From Eledone cirrhosa (Eukaryota; Mollusca; Cephalopoda; Octopoda; Eledonidae), in assembly GCA_964016885.1 (NCBI GenBank), contig OZ024742.1, forward strand, positions 361,975,848 to 362,039,847: a DNA stretch of 64,000 nucleotides, written 5' to 3'. The position numbers and the translations under genes were made by a program. Within the stretch, counting starts at the first letter, position 1. Every line of letters begins with the position of its first letter. Positions 24,571 to 37,700 of this stretch are shown here, piece by piece. Under the pieces are notes generated by a model. The model was not told the origin of the DNA, did no database searches, and saw only the letters and a program-made list of their open reading frames with translations.

Positions 24571-27500
24571 TATATATATATTTAGACATCTCCCCAACCG
24601 TAGCTCTGCCTAATCTAATGTATATATCAATATTCAGACATCTCCCCACTGTAACTGTGCCTAGTATAATGTATATATCAATATTTAGTCATCTCCCCCA
24701 CTGTAGCTCTGCCTAATCTAATGTATATATATATATTTAGACATCTCCCCCACTGTAGCTCTGCCAAATAGAATGTATATATCAATATTTAGACATCTCC
24801 CCACTGTAGCTCTGACAAATATAATGTATATATCAATATTTAGACATCTCCCCAGTGTAGTTCTGCCTAATCTAATGTATATATCAACATTTAGACATCT
24901 CCCCTCTGTAGCTCTGCCTAATCTAATGTATATATCAATATTTAGACATCTCCCCCACTATAGCTCTGTCTAATCTAATGTATATATATCTATAATTAGA
25001 CATCTCCCCCACAGTAGCTCTGCCTAATATAATGTATATATCAGTATTTAGACATCTCCCCCACTGTAACTCTGTCTAATCTAATGTATATATCAATATT
25101 CAGAATTCTCCCCACTGTAACTCTGCCTAATATAATGTATATATCAATATTTAGACATCTCCCCCACTGTAGCTCTGCCTAATATAATGTATATATCAAT
25201 ATTTAGACATCTCCCCCACTGTAGCTCCGCCTAATCTAATGTACAAATCAATATTAAAGACATCTCCCCACTGTAGCTCTGACAAATATAATGTATATAT
25301 ATATATTTAGACATCTCCCCCATAGTAGCTCTGCCTAATGTAATGTATATATGTATATTTAGACATCTCTCCACCGTAGCTCTGCCAAATATAATGTATA
25401 TATATATATTTAGACATCTCCCCCACTGTAACTCTGTCTAATATAATGTATATATCAATATTTAGTCATCACCCCCACCGTAGCTCTGCCTAATCTAATG
25501 TATATATCAATATTTAGACATCTCCCCATTGTAACTCTGCCTGATCTATTGTATATATCAATATTTAGACATCTCGCCTACTGTAGCTCTGCCTAATATA
25601 ATGTATATATCAATATTTAGACATCTCCCCCACTGTAGCTCTGTCTAATCTAATGTATATATCAATATTTAGACATCTCCCCCACTGTAACTCTGCCTAA
25701 TGTAATGTATATATCTATATTTAGACATTTCACCACAGTAGCTCTGCCTAATATAATGTATATATCAATATTTAGACATTTCACCACAGTAGCTCTGCCT
25801 AATATAATGTATATATCAATATTTAGACATTTCACCACAGTAGCTCTGCCTAATCTAATGTATATATCATTATTTAGTCATCTTCCCCACTGTAGCTCTG
25901 CCTAATCTAATGTATATATAAATATTTAGACATCTCCCCACTGTAACTTTGTCTAATCTAATGTATATATCAATATTTAGACATCTCCCCCACTGTAGCT
26001 CTGCCTAATATAATGTATATATCAATATTTAGACATTTCACCACAGTAGCTCTGCCTAATATAATGTATATATCAATATTTAGACATTTCACCACAGTAG
26101 CTCTGCCTAATCTAATGTATATATCATTATTTAGTCATCTACCCCAATGTAACTCTGCCTAATCTAATGTATATATCATTATTTAGTCATCTCCCCCACT
26201 GTAGCTCTGCCTAATATAATGTATATATCAACATTTAGACATTTCCCCACTGTAACTCTGCCTTATATAATGTATATATCTATATTTAGACATCTCCCAC
26301 TGTAGCTCTGCCTAATATAATGTATATATCTATATTTAGACATCTCCCCCACTGTAGCTCTGTCTAATATAATGTATATATCTATTTTTAGACATCTCCC
26401 CCACTGTAACTCTGTCTAATCTAATGTATATATCAATATTTAGACATCTCCCCAGTGTAGCTCTGCCTAATCTAATGTATATATCAACATTTAGACATCT
26501 CCCCACTGTAGCTCTGTCTAATCTAATGTATATATATCAATATTTAGACATCTCCCCCACAGTAGCTCTGTCTAATATAATGTATATACCAATATTTGGA
26601 CATCTCCCCCAATGTAGCTCTGCCTAATATAATGTATATATCAATATTTAGACATCTCCCCAGTGTAGCTCTGCCTAATCTAATGTATATATCAACATTT
26701 AGACATCTCCCCACTGTAGCTCTGTCTAATCTAATGTATATATCAACATTTAGACATCTCCCCACAGTAGCTCTGTCTAATATAATGTATATATCAATAT
26801 TTGGACATCTTCCCCACTATAGCTTTGTCTAATCTAATGTATATATATCTATATATAGACATCTCCCCCACTATAGCTCTGTCTAATCTAATGTATATAT
26901 ATCTATAATTAGACATCTCCCCCACAGTAGCTCTGCCTAATTTTAATGTATATATCAGTATTTAGACATCTCCCCCACTGTAACTCTGTCTAATCTAATG
27001 TATATATCAATATTCAGACTTCTCCCCACTGTAACTCTGCCTAATCTAATGTATACATCAATATTTAGACATCTCCCCACTGTAGCTCTGCCTAATCTAA
27101 TGTATATATCAATATTTAAACATCTCCCCCACAGTAGCTCTGTCTAATCTAATGTATATATCTAAATCTAATGTATATATCTATATTTAGACATCTCCCC
27201 ACTGCAAATCTGCCAAAAATAACGTATATATCAATATTTAGACATGTCCCCCACAGTAGCTCTGCCTAATATAATGTATATATCAATATTTAGACATCTC
27301 CTCCACCGTAGCTCTGCCTAATATAATGTATATATCAATATTTAGACATGTCCCCCACTGTAACTCTGCCAAATATAATGTATATATCAATATTTAGACA
27401 TCTCCCCCACTGTAGCTCTGCCTAATATAATGTATATATCTATATTTTGACATCTCCTCCACCGTAGCTCTGCCGAATATAATGTATATATCAATATTTA

Positions 27501-27903
27501 GACATGTCCCCCACTGTAGCTCTGCCTAATCTAACGTATATATATATATTTAGACATCTTCCCTACTGTAATTCTGTCTAATCTAATGTATATATATATA
27601 TATAGACATCTTCCCCACAGTAGCTCTGCCTAATATAATGTATATACCAGTATTTAGACATCTCCCCCACTGTAGCTCTGTCTAATCTAATGTATATATA
27701 TCAATATTTAGACATCTCCCCCACTGTACCTCTGTCTAATATAATGTATATATCAATATTTAGATATCTCATCCACTGTAGCTCTGTCTAATCTAATGTA
27801 TATATATCAATATTTAGACATCTCCCCCACAGTAGCTCTGTCTAATATAATGTATATATATAATATATATAATGTATATATTATATATATATAATGTATA
27901 TAT
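24571..27903. repeat. 52-bp satellite, block 2
   Basis: Same monomer and orientation as block 1, resuming directly after the long-TIR element. Three successive monomers with GACATTTCACCACAGTAGC occur at 25720-25830 and two more at 26030-26100. A segment with the rare TAATTTTAATG variant (26941) recurs at 28927 (offset 1986); downstream the offset drops to 1882, a two-monomer indel. The last monomer runs into an irregular TATATAATGTATATAT stretch (27850-27903) before the cassette. Confidence 0.96.
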
Positions 27904-28610
27904 TCTCTCAACGAATCACACTTGATCATATTTCTCTATCCTGTTTTCTCCCCCCATAATTATTATATTTTTATTATTTTTTATTATTGTTTGAAAAAAA
28001 TCGTTTTTTTTTACATTGTGTTTTCCCCTCCAAATATTCGCTTATATTTCCTTATATATTCTTTATATATTTTTTATCTTTATTATTATTTCCACTTTTA
28101 TCCTCCTTTATATTTTACCTCATTCTTACCTTTATACCTTATTATAGTGTAATCTTCCCCATGCCTTATTATACACTATTAATTATAGATTATTATTATT
28201 ACTCTTTTTCCATTTCTAATTACCTCATGTACCTTCTCCTCCGCTATATGTATATATGTATTCTACGCCGTTTGTGTTTGTGTAGCCTCTGCGCACCCTC
28301 TGCACCATACTATCCACGCCACCCCATCTATGGTTCAGCTAACCACCCGACCCCCGGGAATGAATATGACCGCAGCTAGTAAACAAGGACCAACACCCCA
28401 CCCTCCCGCACCAAAATTAGACTTATCGTCCCCTACTTTTGCTCTTTACTCTCTTTACTCTTTGTTCTTGGGTGTTTGGTTGGTAGAGTCCATAACACCA
28501 ATCAAACCCCTTTTATAGCTCTGATGATTCCTACGGTTACACGTAAGGAAGAAACATTGTTAGCCAATAAAAATCTTTTGATGTTGTAGACGCTCTTGTG
28601 TTCTTTTTCA
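27904..28610 (+). mobile_element. 707-bp cassette, copy 1 (retroelement-like end with hammerhead)
   Basis: Non-satellite sequence inserted between satellite monomers. It starts TCTCTCAACGAATCACACTT, has a T-rich first half, a C-rich middle, and ends in a hammerhead-like fold (28511-28572), AATAAAA and CTTGTGTTCTTTTTC. Copies 2 and 3 (31800-32506, 33867-34720) differ by only a few bases. The hammerhead plus downstream AATAAA suggests a Penelope-like or retrozyme-like retroelement fragment. The open frames of 62-130 codons are conserved between copies only because the copies are recent duplicates; their composition is low complexity and I do not call them genes. Confidence 0.75.
28511..28572 (+). 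ncRNA. Candidate type I hammerhead ribozyme (cassette copy 1)
   Basis: The core CTGATGA is at 28521-28527 and GAAA at 28551-28554. Stem II is TTCCT-ACG / CGT-A-AGGAA around loop GTTACA. Stem III is ACA/TGT with a one-base loop, followed by T (28560) and T (28561), so predicted cleavage is after 28561. Stem I pairs GCT (28518-28520) with AGC (28562-28564), then has internal loop TA/CAA, then TTTTA (28511-28515) with TAAAA (28568-28572). A minute helix III is known for hammerheads of Penelope-like elements. Activity is inferred only. Confidence 0.62.
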
Positions 28611-31600
28611 TATAATGTATATATCAATATTTGGATATCTCCCCCACTATAGCTCTGTCTAATACAATGTATATATCAATATTTAGACATCTCCCCCACT
28701 GTAGCTCTGCCTAATATAATGTATATATCAATATTTAGACATCTCCCCCACTATAGGTCTGTCTAATCTAATGTATATATATCTATATTTAGACATCTCC
28801 CCCACTGTAGCTCTGCCTAATATAATGTATATATCAATATTTAGACATCTCCCCCACTATAGCTCTGTCTAATCTAATGTATATATATCTATAATTAGAC
28901 ATCTCCCCCACAGTAGCTCTGCCTAATTTTAATGTATATATCAGTATTTAGACATCTCCCCCACTGTAACTCTGTCTAATCTAATGTATATATCAATATT
29001 CAGACTTCTCCCCACTGTAACTCTGCCTAATCTAATGTATATATCAATATTTAGACATCTCCCCACTGTAGCTCTGCCTAATCTAATGTATATATCAATA
29101 TTTAAACATCTCCCCCACAGTAGCTCTGTCTAATCTAATGTATATATCTAAATCTAATGTATATATCTATATTTAGACATCTCCCCACTGCAAATCTGCC
29201 AAAAATAACGTATATATCAATATTTAGACATCTCCCCCACTGTAACTCCACCTAATCTAATGTACATATCAATATTTAGACATCTCCTCCACCGTAGCTC
29301 TGCCTAATATAATGTATATATCAATATTTAGACATGTCCCCCACAGTAGCTCTGCCTAATATAATGTATATATCAATATTTAGACATGTCCCCCACCGTA
29401 GCTCTGCCTAATCTAATGTATATATATATATTTAGACATCTTCCCCACTGTAATTCTGTCTAATCTAATGTATATATATATATATAGACATCTTCCCCAC
29501 AGTAGCTCTGCCTAATATAATGTATATACCAGTATTTAGACATCTCCCCCACTGTAGCTCTGTCTAATCTAATGTATATATATCAATATTTAGACATCTC
29601 CCCCACTGTACCTCTGTCTAATATAATGTATATATCAATATTTAGATATCTCATCCACTGTAGCTCTGTCTAATCTAATGTATATATCTATATTTAGACA
29701 TCTCCCCACTGCAAATCTGCCAAATATAATGTATATATCAATATTTAGACATCTCCTCCACTGTAGCTCTGCCTAATGTAATGGATATATCTATATTTAG
29801 ACATCTCCCCCACTGTAGCTCTGCCTAATCTAATGTATATATCAATATTTAGACATCTCCCCAGTGTAGCTCTGCCTAATCTAATGTATATATCAATATT
29901 TAGACATCATCCCACTGTAACTCCGCCTAATGTAATGTATATATCTATATTTAGACATCTCCCACTGTAGCTCTGCCTAATATAATGTATATATCAATAT
30001 TTAGACATTTCACCACAGTAGCTCTGCCTAATATAATGTATATATTAATATTTAGACATCTCCCCCACTGTAGCTCTGCCTAATCTAATGTATATATCAA
30101 TATTTAGACATCATCCCACTGTGACTCTGCCTATTCTAATGTATATATCATTATTTAGTCATCTTCCCCACTGTAGCTCTGCCTAATCTAATGTATATAT
30201 CAATATTCAGACATCTCCCCCATTGTAACTCTGCCTAATATAATGTATATATCAATATTTAGTCATCTCCCCCACTGTAGCTCTGCCTAATCTAATGTAT
30301 ATATATATATTTAGACATCTCCCCCACTGTAGCTCTGCCAAATATAATGTATATATCATTATTTAACATCTCCCCCACTATAGCTCTGTCTAATCTAATG
30401 TATATATCAATATTTAGACATCTTCCCCACTGTAACTCTGCCAAATACAATGTATATATCAATATTTAGAAATCTCCCACTGTAGCTCTGCCAAAATATA
30501 ATGTATATATCAATATTTAGACATCTCTCCCACTGTAACTCTGTCTAATCTAATGTATATATATATATTTAGACATCTCCCCCACAGTTGCTCTGCCTAA
30601 TATAATGTATATATCAACATTTAGACATCTCCCCACTGCAGCTCTGCCAAATATAATGTATATATCAACATTTAGACATCCCCCCACTGTAACTCTGTCT
30701 AATATAATATATATATCTATATTTAGACATCTCCCACTGTAGCTCTGCCTAATATAATGTATATATCTATATTTAGACATCTCCCCCACTGTAGCTCTGT
30801 CCAATATAATGTATATATCTATTTTTAGACATCTCCCCCACTGCAACTCTGTCTAATCTAATGTATATATCAATATTTAGACATCTCCCCCACTGTAGCT
30901 CCGCCTAATCTAATGTATATATCAATATTTAGACATCTCCCCCACAGTAGCTCTGTCTAATATAATGTATATATCTATATTTAGACATCTCCCCCACTGT
31001 AGCTCCGCCTAATCTAATGTATATATCAATATTTGGACATCTCCCCCACTATAGCTCTGTCTAATCTAATGTATATATATCTATATTTAGACATCTCCCC
31101 CACTGTAGCTCCGCCTAATCTAATGTATATATCAATATTTGGACATCTCCCCACTATAGCTCTGTCTAATCTAATGTATATATCAATATTTAGACATCAT
31201 CCCACTGTAACTCCGCCTAATCTAATGTATATATATATATTTAGACATCTCCCCCACTGTAGCTCTGCCTAATATAATGTATATATCAATATTTAGACAT
31301 GTCCCCCACTGTAGCTCTGCCTAATCTAATGTATATATCAATATTTAGACATCTCCCCCACTGTAGCTCTGCCTAATCTAACGTATATATATATATTTAG
31401 ACATCTTCCCCACTGTAATTCTGTCTAATCTAATGTATATATATATATTTAGACATCTTCCCCACTGTAATTCTGCCTAATGTAATGTATATATCAATAT
31501 TTAGACATCTCCCCCACTGTAACTCTGCCTAATGTAATGTATATATCAATATTTAGACATCTCCCCCACTGTAACTCTGCCTAATGTAATGTATATATCA

Positions 31601-31799
31601 ATATTTAGACATCATCCCACTGTAACTCCGCCTAATCTAATGTATATATCATTATTTAGTCATCTTCCCCACTGTAGCTCTGCCTAATCTAATGTATATA
31701 TATCAATATTTAGACATCTCCCCCACAGTAGCTCTGTCTAATATAATGTATATATATAATATATATAATGTATATATTATATATATATAATGTATATAT
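28611..31799. repeat. 52-bp satellite, block 3
   Basis: Same monomer. The first monomers after the cassette (ATATTTGGATATCTCCCCC) are the same after all three cassette copies, so flanking satellite was co-amplified. The block includes a segment around 30481-30950 that recurs at 36530, 39220 and 40210 (see the 35-41 kb higher-order repeats). Confidence 0.96.
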
Positions 31800-32506
31800 T
31801 CTCTCAACGAATCACACTTGATCATATTTCTCTATCCTGTTTTCTCCCTCCATAATTATTATATTTTTATTATTTTTTATTATTGTTTGAAAAAAATCGT
31901 TTTTTTTTACATTGTGTTTTCCCCTCCAAATATTCGCTTATATTTCCTTATATATTCTCTATATATTTTTTATCTTTATTATTATTTCCACTTTTATCCT
32001 CCTTTATATTTTACCTCATTCTTACCTTTATACCTTATTATAGTGTAATCTTCCCCATGCCTTATTATACACTATTAATTATAGATTATTATTATTACTC
32101 TTTTTCCATTTCTAATTACCTCATGTACCTTCTCCTCCGCTATATGTATATATGTATTCTACGCCGTTTGTGTTTGTGTAGCCTCTGCGCACCCTCTGCA
32201 CCATACTATCCACGCCACCCCATCTATGGTTCAGCTAACCACCCGACCCCCGGGAATGAATATGACCGCAGCTAGTAAACAAGGACCAACACCCCACCCT
32301 CCCGCACCAAAATTAGACTTATTGTCCCCTACTTTTGCTCTTTACTCTCTTTACTCTTTGTTCTTGGGTGTTTGGTTGGTAGAGTCCATAACACCAATCA
32401 AACCCCTTTTATAGCTCTGATGATTCCTACGGTTACACGTAAGGAAGAAACATTGTTAGCCAATAAAAATCTTTTGATGTTGTAGACGCTCTTGTGTTCT
32501 TTTTCA
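31800..32506 (+). mobile_element. 707-bp cassette, copy 2
   Basis: Nearly identical to copy 1 at an offset of 3896 bp. Visible differences include TCTCCCTCC for TCTCCCCCC near the start, CTCTATATAT for CTTTATATAT, and TTATTGTCC for TTATCGTCC. No SINE insertion. Confidence 0.85.
32407..32468 (+). ncRNA. Candidate type I hammerhead ribozyme (cassette copy 2)
   Basis: Identical to the 28511 copy: CTGATGA at 32417-32423, GAAA at 32447-32450, same stems. It is present because the cassette was duplicated, so it is not independent evidence of function. Confidence 0.62.
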
Positions 32507-33866
32507 TATAATGTATATATCAATATTTGGATATCTCCCCCCCTATAGCTCTGTCTAATACAATGTATATATCAATATTTAGACATCTCCCCCACTGTAG
32601 CTCTGCCTAATCTAATGTATATATCAATATTTAGACATCTCCCCCACTATAGGTCTGTCTAATCTAATGTATATATATCTATATTTAGACATCTCCCCCA
32701 CTGTAGCTCTGCCTAATATAATGTATATATCAATATTTAGACATCTCCCCCACTATAGCTCTGTCTAATCTAATGTATATATATCTATAATTAGACATCT
32801 GCCCCACAGTAGCTCTGCCTAATATAATGTATATATCAGTATTTAGACATCTCCCCCACTGTAACTCTGTCTAATCTAATGTATATATCAATATTTAGAC
32901 ATCTCCCCCACAGTAGCTCTGCCTAATATAATGTATATATCAATATTTAGACATCTCCCCCACTGTAGCTCTGCCTAATATAATGTATATATCAATATTT
33001 AGACATCTCCCCCCACTGTAACTCTGCCTAATGTAATGTATATATCTATATTTAGACATCTCCCCACTGCAATCTGCCAAAAATAACGTATATATCAATA
33101 TTTAGACATCTCCCCCACTGTAACTCTGTCTAATATAATGTATATATCAATATTTAGACATCTCGCCTACTGTAGCTCTGCCTAATCTAATGTATATATC
33201 AATATTTAGACATCTCCCCCACTGTAGCTCTGTCTAATCTAATGTATATATCAATATTTAGACATCTCCCCCACTGTAACTCTGCCTAATGTAATGTATA
33301 TATCAATATTTAGACATCTCCCCCACTGTAACTCTGCCTAATGTAATGTATATATCAATATTTAGACATCTCCCCCACTGTAACTCTGCCTAATGTAATG
33401 TATATATCAATATTTAGACATCTCCCCCACTGTAACTCTGCCTAATATAATGTATATATCAATATTTAGACATCTGCCCCACTGTACCTCTGTCTAATCT
33501 AATGTATATATCAATATTTAGACATCTCCCCCACTGTAACTCTGCCTAATGTAATGTATATATCTATATTTAGACCTCTCCCACTGTAGCTCTGCCTAAT
33601 ATAATGTATATATCAATATTTAGACATCTCCCCCACTGTAGCTCTGCCTAATCTAATGTATATATCAATATTTAGACATCATCCCACTGTAACTCCGCCT
33701 AATCTAATGTATATATCATTACTTAGTCATCTTCCCCACTGTAGCTCTGCCTAATCTAATGTATATATATCAATATTTAGACATCTCCCCCACAGTAGCT
33801 CTGTCTAATATAATGTATATATATAATATATATAATGTATATATTATATATATATAATGTATATAT
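32507..33866. repeat. 52-bp satellite, block 4
   Basis: About 26 monomers between cassette copies 2 and 3. Several consecutive identical monomers ending GTAACTCTGCCTAATGTAATG occur at 33270-33420. Confidence 0.96.
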
Positions 33867-34130
33867 TCTCTCAACGAATCACACTTGATCATATTTCTCT
33901 ATCCTGTTTTCTCCCCCCATAATTATTATATTTTTATTATTTTTTATTATTGTTTGAAAAAAATCGTTTTTTTTTACATTGTGTTTTCCCCTCCAAATAT
34001 TCGCTTATATTTCCTTATATATTCTCTATATATTTTTTATCTTTATTATTATTTCCACTTTTATCCTCCTTTATATTTTACCTCATTCTTACCTTTATAC
34101 CTTATTATAGTGTAATCTTCCCCATGCCTT

Positions 34131-34290
34131 GGTCGGACGCCATGCTTTCTAGCATAGTTACGTCCCTTTACGATCTGAGTTCAAATCCCGCCGAAGTTGA
34201 CTTTGCCTTTCATCCTTACGGGGTCGATAAAATAAAGTACCAGTGAGGCACTGGGTAGTTGCTGGCCTTGTGCCTAAAGTAGAAACAATT
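34131..34290 (+). mobile_element. 5'-truncated SINE in cassette copy 3
   Basis: It begins GGTCGGACGCCATGC (head missing), has GAGTTCAAATCCCGCCGAAG, then the GGTCGATAAAATAAAGTACC core and ends GCCTTGTGCCTAAAGTAGAA. There is no target-site duplication; instead 13 bp of cassette are missing at the junction. It is absent from copies 1 and 2. Confidence 0.9.
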
Positions 34291-34620
34291 AATTATAGAT
34301 TATTATTATTACTCTTTTTCCATTTCTAATTACCTCATGTACCTTCTCCTCCGCTATATGTATATATGTATTCTACGCCGTTTGTGTTTGTGTAGCCTCT
34401 GCGCACCCTCTGCACCATACTATCCACGCCACCCCATCTATGGTTCAGCTAACCACCCGACCCCCGGGAATGAATATGACCGCAGCTAGTAAACAAGGAC
34501 CAACACCCCACCCTCCCGCACCAAAATTAGACTTATCGTCCCCTACTTTTGCTCTTTACTCTCTTTACTCTTTGTTCTTGGGTGTTTGGTTGGTAGAGTC
34601 CATAACACCAATCAAACCCC

Positions 34621-34682
34621 TTTTATAGCTCTGATGATTCCTACGGTTACACGTAAGGAAGAAACATTGTTAGCCAATAAAA
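34621..34682 (+). ncRNA. Candidate type I hammerhead ribozyme (cassette copy 3)
   Basis: Same sequence and fold as the 28511 copy: CTGATGA at 34631-34637, GAAA at 34661-34664. Confidence 0.62.
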
Positions 34683-34720
34683 ATCTTTTGATGTTGTAGA
34701 CGCTCTTGTGTTCTTTTTCA

Positions 34721-37700
34721 TATAATGTATATATCAATATTTGGATATCTCCCCCACTATAGCTCTGTCTAATACAATGTATATATCAATATTTAGACAT
34801 CTCCCCCACTGTAGCTCTGCCTAATATAATGTATTTATCAATATTTAGACATCTCCCCCACTATAGGTCTGTCTAATCTAATGTATATATATCTATATTT
34901 AGACATCTCCCCCACTGTAGCTCTGCCTAATATAATGTATATATCAATATTTAGACATCTCCCCCACTATAGCTCTGTCTAATCTAATGTATATATATCT
35001 ATAATTAGACATCTGCCCCACAGTAGCTCTGCCTAATATAATGTATATATCAGTATTTAGACATCTCCCCCACTGTAACTCTGTCTAATCTAATGTATAT
35101 ATCAATATTTAGACATCTCCCCCACAGTAGCTCTGCCTAATATAATGTATATATCAATATTTAGACATCTCCCCCACTGTAGCTCTGCCTAATATAATGT
35201 ATATATCAATATTTAGACATCTCCCCCACTGTAACTCTGCCTAATGTAATGTATATATCTCAATTCAGACATCTCCCCACTGTAACTCTGCCTAATATAA
35301 TGTATATATCTATATTTAGACATGTCCCCCACTATAGCTCTGCCTAATCTAATGTATATATATATATTTAGACATCTCCCCCACTGTAGCTCTGCCTAAT
35401 GTAATGTATATATCTATATTTAGACATCTCCCCACCGTAGCTCTGCCAAATATAATGTATATATATATATTTAGACATCTCCCCACCGTAGCTCTGCCTA
35501 ATCTAATGTATATATCAATATTTAGACATCGCCCCACTGTAACTCTTCCTGATTTATTGTATATATCAATATTTAGACATCTCGCCTACTGTAGCTGTAC
35601 CTAATATAATGTATATATCAATATTTAGACATCTCCCCCACTGTAACTCTGCCTAATGTAATGTATATATCTATATTTAGACATCTCCCACTGTAGCTCT
35701 GCCTAATATAATGTATATATCAATATTTAGACATTTCACCACAGTAGCTCTGCCTAATATAATGTATATATTAATATTTAGACATCTCCCCCACTGTAGC
35801 TCTGCCTAATCTAAGGTATATATCAATATTTAGACATCATCCCACTGTGACTCTGCCTATTCTAATGTATATATCATTATTTAGTCATCTTCCCCACTGT
35901 AGCTCTGCCTAATCTAATGTATATATCAATATTTAGACATCTCCCCCACAGTAGCTCTGTCTAATATAATGTATATATCAATATTTAGACATCTCCCCCA
36001 CTGTAGCTCCGCCTAATCTAATGTATATATCAATATTTAGACATCTCCCCCACAGTAGCTCTGTCTAATATAATGTATATATCTATATTTAGACATCTCC
36101 CCCACTGTAGCTCCGCCTAATCTAATGTATATATCAATATTTAGACATCATCCCACTGTGACTCTGCCTATTCTAATGTATATATCATTATTTAGTCATC
36201 TTCCCCACTGTAGCTCTGCCTAATCTAATGTATATATCAATATTCAGACATCTCCCCCACTGTAACTCTGCCTAATATAATGTATATATCAATATTTAGT
36301 CATCTCCCCCACTGTAGCTCTGCCTAATCTAATGTATATATATATATTTAGACATCTCCCCCACTGTAGCTCTGCCAAATATAATGTATATATCATTATT
36401 TAACATCTCCCCCACTATAGCTCTGTCTAATCTAATGTATATATCAATATTTAGACATCTCCCCCACTGTAACTCTGCCAAATACAATGTATATATCAAT
36501 ATTTAGAAATCTCCCACTGTAGCTCTGCCAAAATATAATGTATATATCAATATTTAGACATATCTCCCACTGTAACTCTGTCTAATCTAATGTATATATA
36601 TATATTTAGACATCTCCCCCACAGTTGCTCTGCCTAATATAATGTATATATCAACATTTAGACATCTCCCCACTGCAGCTCTGCCAAATATAATGTATAT
36701 ATCAACATTTAGACATCCCCCCACTGTAACTCTGTCTAATATAATATATATATCTATATTTAGACATCTCCCACTGTAGCTCTGCCTAATATAATGTATA
36801 TATCTATATTTAGACATCTCCCCCACTGTAGCTCTGTCCAATATAATGTATATATCTATTTTTAGACATCTCCCCCACTGCAACTCTGTCTAATCTAATG
36901 TATATATCAATATTTAGACATCTCCCCCACAGTAGCTCTGTCTAATATAATGTATATATCAATATTTAGACATCTCCCCCACTGTAGCTCCGCCTAATCT
37001 AATGTATATATCAATATTTAGACATCTCCCCCACAGTAGCTCTGTCTAATATAATGTATATATCTATATTTAGACATCTCCCCCACTGTAGCTCCGCCTA
37101 ATCTAATGTATATATCAATATTTGGACATCTCCCCCACTATAGCTCTGTCTAATCTAATGTATATATATCTATATTTAGACATCTCCCCCACTGTAACTC
37201 CGCCTAATCTAATGTATATATCAATATTTAGACATCTCCCCCACAGTAGCTCTGTCTAATATAATGTATATATCAATATTTAGACATCTCCCCCACTGTA
37301 GCTCTGCCTAATATAATGTATATATCAATATTTAGACATGTCCCCCACTGTAGCTCTGCCTAATCTAATGTATATATCAATATTTAGACATCTCCCCCAC
37401 TGTAGCTCTGCCTAATCTAATGTATATATATATATTTAGACATCTTCCCCACTGTAATTCTGTCTAATCTAATGTATATATATATATTTAGACATCTTCC
37501 CCACTGTAATTCTGCCTAATGTAATGTATATATCAATATTTAGACATCTCGCCTACTGTAGCTCTGCCTAATCTAATGTATATATCAATATTTAGACATC
37601 TCCCCCACTGTAGCTCTGTCTAATCTAATGTATATATCAATATTTAGACATCTCCCCCACTGTAACTCTGCCTAATGTAATGTATATATCAATATTTAGA

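Larger units (their letters stand above)
33867..34720 (+). mobile_element. 707-bp cassette, copy 3, with SINE inside
   Basis: Same sequence as copy 1 at both ends, but 147 bp longer. Thirteen bases (ATTATACACTATT in copies 1 and 2) are replaced by a 160-bp SINE segment at 34131-34290. Confidence 0.85.

Noticed and set aside
27922..28518. Open frames of 62-130 codons conserved in three cassette copies
   Set aside because: Conservation is explained by recent duplication of the cassette; overlapping frames and low-complexity Y/F/I/L content, no domain.
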